Source: JAADHX01 sp964569385 (GTDB lineage Bacteria > Actinomycetota > Acidimicrobiia > Acidimicrobiales > Poriferisodalaceae). Taken from it: 5,308 nt of DNA. The notes under the pieces are model-generated. The model was given only the letters and a program-made list of their open reading frames with translations, was not told the origin of the DNA and did not search any database. This document shows, piece by piece, positions 1 to 5,033 of this stretch (positions are counted from its first letter, which is position 1; each line of letters begins with the position of its first letter). A program made the position numbers and the translations under genes. The stretch lies in the NCBI GenBank assembly GCA_964569385.1, contig CAZMUM010000083.1:1-5308 (forward strand). Direction: 5' to 3'.

Positions 1-222
1 CCCGCCGACCTCTATGCTGCCCTCACCGCGCACTGACCACTAGAACTGGCCGACCTAGATTCGATTCAGCTCCTAGAATTACTTCTAGCGTTGCAGGACC
101 TCGGGTTCGCACTTGAAGACTCTGAACTCGCTACGGTCGAGGGCATGACGTTGGCGGATCTCGTGGCTCGCGTTGGTTCTCGGGTGTATGTTTCGCCTTC
201 GGTGGGTCCGACGCTCACCTAG
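1..222 (+). pseudogene. Acyl carrier protein-like reading frame interrupted by an in-frame TGA (5' end outside window)
   Basis: Frame 1 reads PADLYAALTAH, then TGA at 34-36, then continues in the same frame to a TAG at 220-222. The downstream part starts PLELADLDSIQLLEL and looks like the core of an acyl carrier / peptidyl carrier protein: an L-x-x-L-x-L-D-S-I/L motif whose Ser codon (61-63) would carry 4'-phosphopantetheine, then helix II (IQLLELLLALQDLGF) and a helix III/IV-like tail (ATVEGMTLADLVARV). Family members typically read like LTP-D-T-PLxxLGLDS, so the eleven residues before the TGA align well as the same domain, with the stop in place of one residue. The only NTG codon between the TGA and the Ser codon is CTG at 46, which would leave no helix I and has no Shine-Dalgarno, so a separate gene starting there is unlikely. 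The other reading is that the stop ends an unrelated upstream gene. ACP-like fold: fairly sure. Broken-gene status: inference, because the 5' part is missing from the window. Confidence 0.5.
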
Positions 223-290
223 CAGGCCATCGCCTGTTGCTGAGGTGGAACGTTCTGCGTCAACTGTGCGTTAAGAGGGCAAAGGAGCTC

Positions 291-317
291 GTGTATCCAA
301 GCGCGGGAAAAAGATGA
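291..317 (+). other. Possible 8-codon leader frame overlapping the htpX start
   Basis: GTG at 291-293 is preceded by AAAGGAG (281-287) and encodes eight residues (V/M-Y-P-S-A-G-K-R) before TGA at 315-317. That TGA overlaps the htpX ATG as ATGA. The best Shine-Dalgarno in the region is thus 26 bases from the htpX start but only 3 bases from this GTG, which is tighter than usual. A coupling leader peptide is a possible reading. Chance is also quite possible for so short a frame. Confidence 0.25.
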
Positions 318-1156
318 AGAACACTGCTAAAACGACCGTTCTGCTGGCCGGAATGGCTGGGCTCATCCTGGCCATCTCCAGCGCGTTTGGCCCAAGCGGA
401 CTCATCATCGGGGTGATCATTGCCTTCGTAATGGTTGGTGGCTCCTACTGGTTCAGCGACAAGCTGGCCATCAAGTCGGCCAAAGCCATCGAGCTGCAAG
501 AAGGTCAGCTACCCGAATACTGGACCATCATGCGCGAGTTGGCCGAGCGTGGAAACCAGCCGATGCCGAAGCTCTACGTGAGCCCCGACCCCCAACCCAA
601 CGCGTTCGCGACGGGCCGTAACCCAAGCCACGCCGCCGTGTGTATCACCCAAGGGCTCGTCCAGCACCTCGACTGGTACGAGATTCGTGGTGTTCTTGCT
701 CACGAGATGGCCCACATCAAGAACCGCGACATCCTCATCGGTTCGGTGGCGGCGGCAATAGCCACCGCAATAACCTTTACCGCCCGGATGGCCCAGTTCG
801 CGGCAATCTTTGGCGGGGGAGGCCGTGGCCGCAATCGGAACGTACTCGCTGAACTTGCGCTCATCCTCGTGGCCCCAATAGCGGCACTAGTTCTTCAGAT
901 GGCCATATCCAGAAGCCGCGAGTTCCAAGCCGACCGCACCGCGGCTCGTACCCTTGGCGATGGCGAGCCGCTGGCCAGAGCGCTTGAGAAACTCGAGCTT
1001 GGTACCCAGCAGATTCGCGGCATCGCCGACCCTGCCCAGGCCCAGATGTATATCGCCAACCCGCTAGCCGGCACTGGCGGCCTTCGCAGCCTGTTCTCCA
1101 CCCATCCCAAGATGGACGAACGCATCCGTCGCCTTCGCGACCTCTCCTGGCAGTGA
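314..1156 (+). CDS. htpX: HtpX-like integral membrane M48 zinc metalloprotease
   Basis: A 280-residue protein of the M48 (HtpX/Ste24) peptidase family. These are inner-membrane zinc endopeptidases that cut misfolded membrane proteins and work beside FtsH in membrane quality control. The sequence shows two N-terminal hydrophobic segments (about residues 8-25 and 28-47). The zinc motif is HEMAH at 130-134, with H130 and H134 as ligands and E131 as the catalytic base. Two further hydrophobic segments lie at about 141-166 and 178-198. The third zinc ligand is E203 in the EFQAD motif (203-207). The family motif PNAFATGR is at 96-103 and the C-terminal FSTHP is at 261-265, so all key residues are present and the length is normal. 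ATG at 314 is the only in-frame start after the TAA at 272-274. It has just a weak purine run (GGGAAAAAG) in front, and its ATGA overlaps the stop of an 8-codon upstream frame. No clear terminator follows. Confidence 0.95.
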   Translation: MKNTAKTTVLLAGMAGLILAISSAFGPSGLIIGVIIAFVMVGGSYWFSDKLAIKSAKAIELQEGQLPEYWTIMRELAERGNQPMPKLYVSPDPQPNAFATGRNPSHAAVCITQGLVQHLDWYEIRGVLAHEMAHIKNRDILIGSVAAAIATAITFTARMAQFAAIFGGGGRGRNRNVLAELALILVAPIAALVLQMAISRSREFQADRTAARTLGDGEPLARALEKLELGTQQIRGIADPAQAQMYIANPLAGTGGLRSLFSTHPKMDERIRRLRDLSWQ

Positions 1157-1219
1157 CTCTCAGCTGCTTCGCGCCTTTCAGGCCCTCGCCTCGCTGTTGA
1201 CTCTCAGCTGCTTCGCGCC
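1154..1219 (+). repeat. 22-bp perfect direct repeat (1154-1175 and 1198-1219)
   Basis: The 22 bases from TGACTCTCAG to TTCGCGCC occur at 1154-1175 and again at 1198-1219, with a 44-bp period. The first copy begins with the htpX stop codon TGA. The bases around the copies differ. The simplest origin is a small duplication at the end of htpX. The second copy, with the T before it, creates TTGACT (1197-1202), a five-of-six match to a -35 box that the first copy lacks (GTGACT). Confidence 0.9.
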
Positions 1220-1250
1220 CGATGTTTCGGATTTCCGGTTTTGGGTCTGC

Positions 1251-1266
1251 CGATAGCGCGCTATCG
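1251..1266. promoter_or_regulatory. 16-bp perfect palindrome upstream of tRNA-Tyr
   Basis: CGATAGCG is followed directly by its reverse complement CGCTATCG, giving a loopless 16-bp palindrome ending 15 bases before the tRNA. A palindrome with no loop suits a dimeric DNA-binding protein better than an RNA hairpin. The right half contains TATCGT (1262-1267), which could serve as a -10 box for the tRNA, with a start near 1274. No good -35 box is found for it, so the promoter reading is weak. Confidence 0.4.
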
Positions 1267-1281
1267 TGACGCTTCGGTTTT

Positions 1282-1364
1282 GGGTCGGTGCCCGAGTGGC
1301 CAATGGGAACGGGCTGTAAACCCGTCGGCTTACGCCTACGGAGGTTCAAATCCTCCTCGGCCCA
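1282..1364 (+). tRNA. tRNA-Tyr (anticodon GTA)
   Basis: The acceptor arm GGGTCGG pairs with TCGGCCC (1357-1363; G-C with two G-T pairs). The anticodon stem ACGGG/CCCGT encloses the loop CTGTAAA, putting GTA at 1316-1318. A long class II variable arm follows, as expected for bacterial tRNA-Tyr. The T arm GGAGG/CCTCC holds the loop TTCAAAT. The discriminator base is A1364, and the following bases are CAA, so CCA is not encoded. It stands alone between htpX and a terminator rather than in a tRNA cluster. Confidence 0.97.
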
Positions 1365-1374
1365 CAAAACCTGA

Positions 1375-1413
1375 GATGGCTCCTCGCTTCGGCGAGGGGC
1401 CATCTTTAATTTT
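1375..1413 (+). terminator. Intrinsic terminator after tRNA-Tyr
   Basis: An uninterrupted 13-bp stem (1375-1387 with 1392-1404, one T-G pair) is closed by a TTCG tetraloop in the stable C(UUCG)G context. It is followed by TTTAATTTT. It begins ten bases after the tRNA and closes that unit before yajQ, so yajQ needs its own promoter. Confidence 0.93.
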
Positions 1414-1441
1414 GGGTCGCCGACTGTCCAGCAGGTTCGGC

Positions 1442-1447
1442 TACCGT
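1442..1447 (+). promoter_or_regulatory. Candidate -10 box for leaderless yajQ transcript
   Basis: TACCGT fits TANNNT and ends six bases before the yajQ ATG, so transcription would begin at or next to the start codon. No Shine-Dalgarno is visible in front of yajQ, and a terminator lies upstream, which supports a promoter here. CCGACT (1420-1425, spacer 16) is a weak -35 candidate. Confidence 0.35.
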
Positions 1448-1453
1448 TCGCCT

Positions 1454-1942
1454 ATGGCTTCGTTTGATGTGGTATCCGAAATTGACGATCAAGAGATTCG
1501 AAATGCGATCGATCAGGCATCGCGCGAGCTCGCGCAGCGTTACGACTTCCGCGACACTCAGTCCTCCATTGAGCTTGGCGACAACGAGATAACTCTCGCA
1601 TCGGTCTCTGAGGATCGGCTCAATGCCATCAAGGTGGTTCTCGAAGAGAAGATGGTCAGGCGCAAGGTGAGTCTCAAGGCTCTGTCATATGGCGAGATCG
1701 AACCGGCCGCCGGTGGAACTGTGAGGTTGAAGGTCTCCCTCGTTGCCGGCATCTCATCGGACAAAGCCAAGGAGATCAACAAGTTCATCAAGGCTTTAGG
1801 TCATAAAGGTGTGCAGTCACAGACCCAAGGCGAACAAGTCCGCGTCACCGCAAAGAAGCGCGATGTCTTACAAGACATCATTGCCTCCCTGAAGGACAGC
1901 GACCTCGACATCCCGTTGCAGTTCGAGAACTTCCGAAGCTAG
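1454..1942 (+). CDS. yajQ: YajQ-family (UPF0234) nucleotide-binding protein
   Basis: A 162-residue protein matching the YajQ family in length and along its whole sequence. The conserved N-terminus SFDVVSE is at 3-9, followed by a RYDF motif at 29-32. The C-terminal half carries VQSQTQGEQVRVTAKKRD (120-137) and ends PLQFENFR (154-161), close to the E. coli protein. YajQ proteins are small cytoplasmic proteins of two ferredoxin-like domains that bind nucleotides. Xanthomonas and Pseudomonas members bind cyclic di-GMP and act with a transcription factor, but whether that holds here is unknown. The frame stays open upstream to 1241, but that part runs through tRNA-Tyr and the terminator. ATG at 1454 gives the family's standard start, M-A-S-F-D. 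A GNAT gene follows after 25 bases and is probably in the same transcript. Confidence 0.94.
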   Translation: MASFDVVSEIDDQEIRNAIDQASRELAQRYDFRDTQSSIELGDNEITLASVSEDRLNAIKVVLEEKMVRRKVSLKALSYGEIEPAAGGTVRLKVSLVAGISSDKAKEINKFIKALGHKGVQSQTQGEQVRVTAKKRDVLQDIIASLKDSDLDIPLQFENFRS

Positions 1943-1967
1943 AAGTCCTCCGCTGAGAGCCGGTTCA

Positions 1968-2465
1968 ATGTCGGTCGAGATTCGTGTTGCTACTTCCACA
2001 GACGTGCAGGCAGCCGCGGCGATCCACCGCGAGTCAGCAGTCGCCGGATTTGTCCATATCTTCCCGAGTTCGGCGAAGCCACCTACGACAGAATCGCTCG
2101 AACCGAGCTGGGTGGAGCTGATTGCCGGTGCCGATTCGACCACGTTTGTGGCTGTAAAGGATGGGCTGTTGATTGGAGCCGCGGCCGTTGCCCGTGAACC
2201 TGATGTGCCGTCTGGCCGCGTTCTTAGCCGGCTCTACGTTGGTCCGGACCACTGGGCGTGTGGTATCGGTGGTCTTCTGCATGATCATGCAGTTGCTCAT
2301 GCCCGCGATCTTGGCGCGAAGGAGTTGAACCTTTGGGTCCTCGAAGCCAACACTCGGGCCTGGGCCATGTACGAACGTCGCGGTTGGACGCTTGTTGCTG
2401 GGTTCAAGCTCGAAAACGAGCCGCCCGAGATAGTCGACGTGCTCTACGAACTCGTGTTGGACTAG
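1968..2465 (+). CDS. GNAT-family N-acetyltransferase
   Basis: A 165-residue single-domain GNAT protein, which would transfer an acetyl group from acetyl-CoA to an amine; the substrate cannot be told from the sequence. The N-terminal VEIRVATSTDVQAAAAIH (3-20) is the usual strand 1 / helix 1. Motif A is RLYVGPDHWACGIGGLL at 88-104. The late motif with the NTRAWAMYERRGW segment (128-140) closes the acetyl-CoA site. In the pyrophosphate loop Q/R-x-x-G-x-G/A the first position is W96 instead of R or Q, and an unusual Cys (C98) sits in the loop; G99 and G101 are kept. ATG at 1968 is the first start after the yajQ stop, with a weak GAGAG (1955-1959) eight bases before it. The 25-base gap to yajQ suggests cotranscription. 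Its stop codon overlaps that of trpB2 on the other strand. Confidence 0.88.
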   Translation: MSVEIRVATSTDVQAAAAIHRESAVAGFVHIFPSSAKPPTTESLEPSWVELIAGADSTTFVAVKDGLLIGAAAVAREPDVPSGRVLSRLYVGPDHWACGIGGLLHDHAVAHARDLGAKELNLWVLEANTRAWAMYERRGWTLVAGFKLENEPPEIVDVLYELVLD

Positions 2466-3832
2466 CCGAGGACTGGCACCGACTTCATGGCCTCGTTGAC
2501 TGCTTCGTCGGGTAGGTCGTAGTCGACCATTTCACCGCTCAGGTACGCATCGTAGGCCGCTAGGTCAAGGTGGCCGTGGCCGCACAATGCGGTAAGGATG
2601 ACCTTGTCCTCGCCGGACTCCTTGCAAGCGAGTGCTTCTCTGATAGCGGCGGCTAACGCATGAGTAGGTTCTGGCGCGGGGACGATGCCTTCGGTTTTGG
2701 CGAACTTGATGGCGGCATCGAAACACTCGCGCTGACCAATAGCGATCGCCTCGACCATTCCCTGGTCATACACGTGCGAAACAAGCGGGCTCATGCCGTG
2801 GTAGCGCAGTCCTCCAGCGTGGATGGGGTCTGGGATGAAGCTGTGACCGAGCGTGTGCATCTTGAGCAGCGGGGTCATCCCGGCGGTATCGCCGAAGTCG
2901 TAGCGGTACTCGCCCCGTGTTAAGGAAGGACAAGCAGCTGGTTCTACGCAGCGGATGGTTGGATTCATGTTCCCGGCCATCTTCTCGCGCATGAACGGGA
3001 AGGCCAGTCCGCCGAAGTTCGACCCTCCGCCAGTGCAACCAACCAGAAGGTCAGGTACCTCATCGACCTTGGCCAGTTGAAGCAGGGCCTCCTCGCCAAT
3101 AATGGTCTGGTGCATCAGCACATGGTTCAGTACCGAGCCGAGTGCGTAGCGAGCTTCGGGGTCAGCAACACACATGGCGACGGCTTCGGAGATGGCGATG
3201 CCGAGCGATCCTGGGTGGTCTGGGTTCTCGGCCAACAGCGAACGACCAAACTCGGTGACTTCTGAAGGGCTTGAATGGACGGTCGCTCCCCAGATTTCCA
3301 TCATTGTTCGCCGGTAGGGCTTGGCTCGATATGACGCCGCCACCTGCCACACCTCGAGTTCCATGCCGTACTGGGCGGTGGCGAAGGCCAGAGCGCTTCC
3401 CCACTGACCGGCACCGGTTTCGGTGGTCAGCTTCTTGATGCCCTCTTTGTGGTTGTAGTAGGCCTGCGGCACAGCTGTGTTGGGCTTGTGTGAACCGGCC
3501 GGACTAACACCTTCGTATTTGTAATAGATGCGGGCCGGCGTATCGAGCAGTTCCTCGAGGCGTTTGGCGCGAAACAGCGGGCTCGGCCGCCAGAGCTTGT
3601 AGATGTCGAGCACTTCTCCGGGAATATCGATGTAACGCTCGGTGGTCACCTCCTGTTCGATGAGAGCCATCGGAAACAGGGGAGCAAAGTCTTCAGGGCC
3701 GGCAGGTTCGTGAGTACCTGGATGTAGCGCCGGTGGTGGCGGTACCGGAAGGTCGGCCACGAGGTTGTACCACTGAGTGGGCATCTCGGACTCGTCGAGA
3801 AGGATCTTCTTGGGTGTGTTCTTGGTCGCCAT
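2462..3832 (-). CDS. trpB2: TrpB2-type tryptophan synthase beta subunit-like PLP enzyme
   Basis: A 456-residue fold-type II PLP enzyme of the TrpB2 group (COG1350), distinct from the shorter TrpB1 of normal trp operons. TrpB condenses indole with L-serine to make tryptophan. TrpB2 proteins often work without TrpA and are thought to salvage indole or act as stand-alone enzymes. Visible features: the TrpB2 N-terminal extension with KILLDESE (8-15) and a proline-rich PVPPPPALHPGT stretch (30-41); the PLP lysine K116 in GSHKPNTA; E138 in ETGAGQWG, matching the catalytic Glu; the phosphate-binding GGGSN (268-272); and the C-terminal EGIVPAPEPTHA (381-392). The frame can be extended to a GTG at 3859, but ATG at 3832 (M-A-T-K-N) agrees better with the family. 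TATGGT ends seven bases before this ATG and no Shine-Dalgarno is seen, suggesting a leaderless transcript. No trpA or other trp gene is beside it. Confidence 0.93.
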   Translation of the reverse strand: MATKNTPKKILLDESEMPTQWYNLVADLPVPPPPALHPGTHEPAGPEDFAPLFPMALIEQEVTTERYIDIPGEVLDIYKLWRPSPLFRAKRLEELLDTPARIYYKYEGVSPAGSHKPNTAVPQAYYNHKEGIKKLTTETGAGQWGSALAFATAQYGMELEVWQVAASYRAKPYRRTMMEIWGATVHSSPSEVTEFGRSLLAENPDHPGSLGIAISEAVAMCVADPEARYALGSVLNHVLMHQTIIGEEALLQLAKVDEVPDLLVGCTGGGSNFGGLAFPFMREKMAGNMNPTIRCVEPAACPSLTRGEYRYDFGDTAGMTPLLKMHTLGHSFIPDPIHAGGLRYHGMSPLVSHVYDQGMVEAIAIGQRECFDAAIKFAKTEGIVPAPEPTHALAAAIREALACKESGEDKVILTALCGHGHLDLAAYDAYLSGEMVDYDLPDEAVNEAMKSVPVLG

Positions 3833-3838
3833 GGCTCG

Positions 3839-3844
3839 CACCAT
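3839..3844 (-). promoter_or_regulatory. Candidate -10 box for leaderless trpB2 transcript
   Basis: On the minus strand TATGGT (four of six to TATAAT) lies seven bases before the ATG at 3832, putting the start of transcription at about the start codon. No ribosome-binding site is present. No good -35 box is seen at 16-18 bases. Confidence 0.35.
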
Positions 3845-3864
3845 AGTGTTCAATGTCACAGTTG

Positions 3865-3906
3865 CGCTAGCGGCTTAGCGTCCTGCGATTGCGCTAGTGG
3901 ATAGCG
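3865..3906. promoter_or_regulatory. Two CGCTA-N-TAGCG dyads in the divergent trpB2 / GNAT promoter region
   Basis: Two inverted repeats share the same half-sites: CGCTA-GCGGCT-TAGCG at 3865-3880 and CGCTA-GTGGA-TAGCG at 3892-3906. They sit in a 12-base direct repeat, TTGCGCTAGCGG / TTGCGCTAGTGG (3862-3873 and 3889-3900), with a 27-base period and one mismatch. The first lies around the expected -35 region of trpB2. The second overlaps TAGCGT (3902-3907), the candidate -10 box of the GNAT gene. This arrangement is what an operator pair for one regulator of both genes would look like; the regulator is unknown. Confidence 0.45.
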
Positions 3907-3917
3907 TGATCCGGCGT

Positions 3918-4382
3918 ATGACTGATCTTGGCCTTGTGTTCGAATCGACGGTTCTTGGCGAGTGTGTTCTTTCGACAGATCGATCCCGAGTCGATGTCGA
4001 AGTGGTCCATGACTACCTAAGCGAGCAAAGCTATTGGGCAGCCAATCGGAGCCGTGACGTTGTCGAGGCTTCGATCCGAGCCAGCCTGTGTGTTGGTGCA
4101 TACGGGACGGCAGGCGAGCAGCTGGCGTTCGCTCGTGTAGTTACTGACGGTGCGACGTTCGGCTACTTGTGTGACCTGTTCGTGCTACCGGGGCATCAGG
4201 GCGGCGGTTTGGGAAAGGCAGTCATGCAGTTCATCGTCGACCATCCGGTGGTCAAGTCGCTTGGCCGTCTCTTGTTAGCTACCAGCGATGCCCACGGCTT
4301 GTACGCCAAATCGGGCTTCACTTCCCTAAAAGACGCGAGCAAGTGGATGGAAATGGATCCGCTCCAACTCCGACGAAATTGA
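3918..4382 (+). CDS. GNAT-family N-acetyltransferase (DAHGLY subfamily)
   Basis: A 154-residue GNAT protein of a widespread subfamily of uncharacterised acetyltransferases, recognisable by SYWAANRS near 38-45 and SLCVGAYG (56-63). It also carries the core AFARVVTDGATFGYLCDLFVLP (from 70), the acetyl-CoA loop HQGGGLGKAV (93-102; Q-x-x-G-x-G intact), and DAHGLYAKSGF (124-134). The substrate is unknown. Starts at GTG 3897 or GTG 3906 are possible, but both fall inside the repeated dyads. ATG 3918 leaves a normal family N-terminus. TAGCGT (3902-3907) is a candidate -10 box giving a leader of only about four bases, and there is no Shine-Dalgarno. The gene is divergent from trpB2 and convergent with the next gene. 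Confidence 0.9.
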   Translation: MTDLGLVFESTVLGECVLSTDRSRVDVEVVHDYLSEQSYWAANRSRDVVEASIRASLCVGAYGTAGEQLAFARVVTDGATFGYLCDLFVLPGHQGGGLGKAVMQFIVDHPVVKSLGRLLLATSDAHGLYAKSGFTSLKDASKWMEMDPLQLRRN

Positions 4383-4422
4383 GGTACACAGCTACGCGCG
4401 ATGTGGCTCAGATCCTCAATTT
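4376..4422. terminator. Possible bidirectional terminator between convergent genes
   Basis: AAATTGAGG (4376-4384) and CCTCAATTT (4414-4422) form a perfect 9-bp inverted repeat around 29 bases. It includes the stop codon of the left gene (TGA at 4380-4382) and ends 24 bases before the stop of the right gene. The A/T ends give a short T run in either direction (ATTT), weaker than a classic terminator, and the loop is long. Position between converging genes is the main support. Confidence 0.4.
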
Positions 4423-4446
4423 GGGGCGAGTAGGTAGGCGGGTGGG

Positions 4447-4938
4447 TTACACCGGGGTGAGGCGCTGCATCACTTTGACGTCGAGCCAGCGGCCGAACTT
4501 TCGTCCGACCTGAACTTCGGTTCCGACGTCGAAGAAGTCGTGTTTCAGGTGCAGGGCGATCGAGGCGCCGTTGGCATCGACGATGCGGGCGAACATGGCG
4601 TGAAAGCCGTGGCGATCTGCCAAGTCACAGAGTTCGCCGAGCAGCACGTCGCCGATCCCTTCGCCCCGATGGGACTCAGCGACGTAGATCGAGTTCTCGA
4701 CGCTCGTTTTGTAGGCCGGTTTTGTTCGGAACGGCGACAACGATGCGAAGCCCGCGACTCGGCCGTCAACTTCGGCCACGACAACAGAGTGGGCACCGCT
4801 TCGATCCCGTAGCCAGGCCCGCTGCTCGTCGAGTGATCGAGGACGAAGATCGAACGTCACGGCCGAATACTCGACCTCGTGGTTGTAGATCGTGCGTATC
4901 GCTTCGGCGTCTTCGGGTGACGCCATTCTTGTGTCCAC
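4447..4938 (-). CDS. Phosphinothricin acetyltransferase / MnaT-like GNAT N-acetyltransferase
   Basis: A 163-residue protein of the GNAT branch that holds phosphinothricin acetyltransferase (pat/bar) and the amino-acid N-acyltransferase MnaT (YncA). It likely acetylates the amino group of a small amino acid or analogue. Chromosomal members of this kind usually act on methionine sulfone/sulfoximine-like compounds rather than giving real herbicide resistance. Visible are the N-terminal RMASPEDAEAIRTIYN (4-19), AVTFDLRPRS (26-35), ENSIYV (81-86), the acetyl-CoA loop HRGEGIGDVLL (90-100, R-x-x-G-x-G intact) and the C-terminal KFGRWLDV (147-154), matching the KhGxWhDV of pat/bar. The frame extends to a TTG at 4962, but AGGAGG lies four bases before GTG 4938, which decides the start. 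Its upstream region is back to back with the tRNA/tuf promoter. Confidence 0.9.
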   Translation of the reverse strand: MDTRMASPEDAEAIRTIYNHEVEYSAVTFDLRPRSLDEQRAWLRDRSGAHSVVVAEVDGRVAGFASLSPFRTKPAYKTSVENSIYVAESHRGEGIGDVLLGELCDLADRHGFHAMFARIVDANGASIALHLKHDFFDVGTEVQVGRKFGRWLDVKVMQRLTPV

Positions 4939-4942
4939 GAGC

Positions 4943-4948
4943 CCTCCT
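4943..4948 (-). promoter_or_regulatory. Strong ribosome-binding site fixing the GTG 4938 start
   Basis: AGGAGG on the minus strand, four bases before GTG 4938. It is the clearest Shine-Dalgarno in the window and argues against both the TTG at 4962 and the ATG at 4926, which would be 16 bases away. Confidence 0.75.
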
Positions 4949-4991
4949 CGGTTGTGGTTCAATTGTGACGCTTTTGGAAGGCGTGCTCCGG

Positions 4992-4997
4992 TATGCT
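4992..4997 (+). promoter_or_regulatory. Candidate -10 box of the tRNA-Thr / tRNA-Met / tuf unit
   Basis: TATGCT (four of six, with the key T-A at the start and T at the end) lies 36 bases before tRNA-Thr. It would start transcription near 5004. TTGTGA (4963-4968) is the best -35-like hexamer, but its 23-base spacing is too long, so the -35 assignment is open. Confidence 0.4.
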
Positions 4998-5000
4998 GAT

Positions 5001-5021
5001 CCGTTCCTGCCTAACGGCAGG
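5001..5021 (+). other. Hairpin with alternative pairing ahead of tRNA-Thr
   Basis: CCTGCC (5006-5011) pairs with GGCAGG (5016-5021) around TAAC. CCGTT (5001-5005) can instead pair with AACGG (5013-5017), and the two stems exclude each other. No T run follows, so it is not a terminator. It may mark the RNA 5' end or a processing site. Confidence 0.45.
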
Positions 5022-5033
5022 TGCAGTAATAAG

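Larger units (their letters stand above)
1236..1418 (+). repeat. TTTTGGGTC repeats around the tRNA-Tyr 5' end
   Basis: TTTTGGGTC occurs at 1239-1247, 1278-1286 and 1410-1418. The middle copy includes the first five bases of tRNA-Tyr (from 1282). The first two share a longer 12-mer, CGGTTTTGGGTC (1236-1247 and 1275-1286). The outer two continue as T-GCCGA and GCCGA, so they match over about 14 bases with one indel. The copies look like duplicated pieces of the tRNA 5' boundary. The third copy also overlaps the T-rich tail of the terminator. Confidence 0.6.

Noticed and set aside
1282..1364. tRNA-Tyr as an integration site with a genomic island
   Set aside because: Integrases usually duplicate the tRNA 3' end; here the repeats match the 5' end and no integrase is present.
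861..1403. Long minus-strand frame of 180 codons
   Set aside because: It lies across the htpX 3' half, tRNA-Tyr and the terminator, and its translation is rich in R, G and W with no recognisable domain; it is an antisense shadow.
1241..1453. N-terminal extension of the yajQ frame back to 1241
   Set aside because: It passes through tRNA-Tyr and its terminator; the YajQ family starts at M-A-S-F-D, at 1454.
3833..3859. trpB2 start at GTG 3859
   Set aside because: It adds nine residues not seen in the family and would include the candidate -10 box; ATG 3832 fits better.
3897..3917. GTG 3897 or 3906 as start of the second GNAT gene
   Set aside because: Both fall within the repeated dyads and candidate -10 box, and add residues not needed for the fold.
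1968..4938. Three GNAT genes as a tandem array or toxin-antitoxin system
   Set aside because: They belong to different subfamilies, face different directions, and have no small RHH/antitoxin partner beside them.
4447..4938. Herbicide (phosphinothricin) resistance gene call
   Set aside because: The family match is clear, but chromosomal relatives mostly act on other amino acids; the sequence does not show the substrate.
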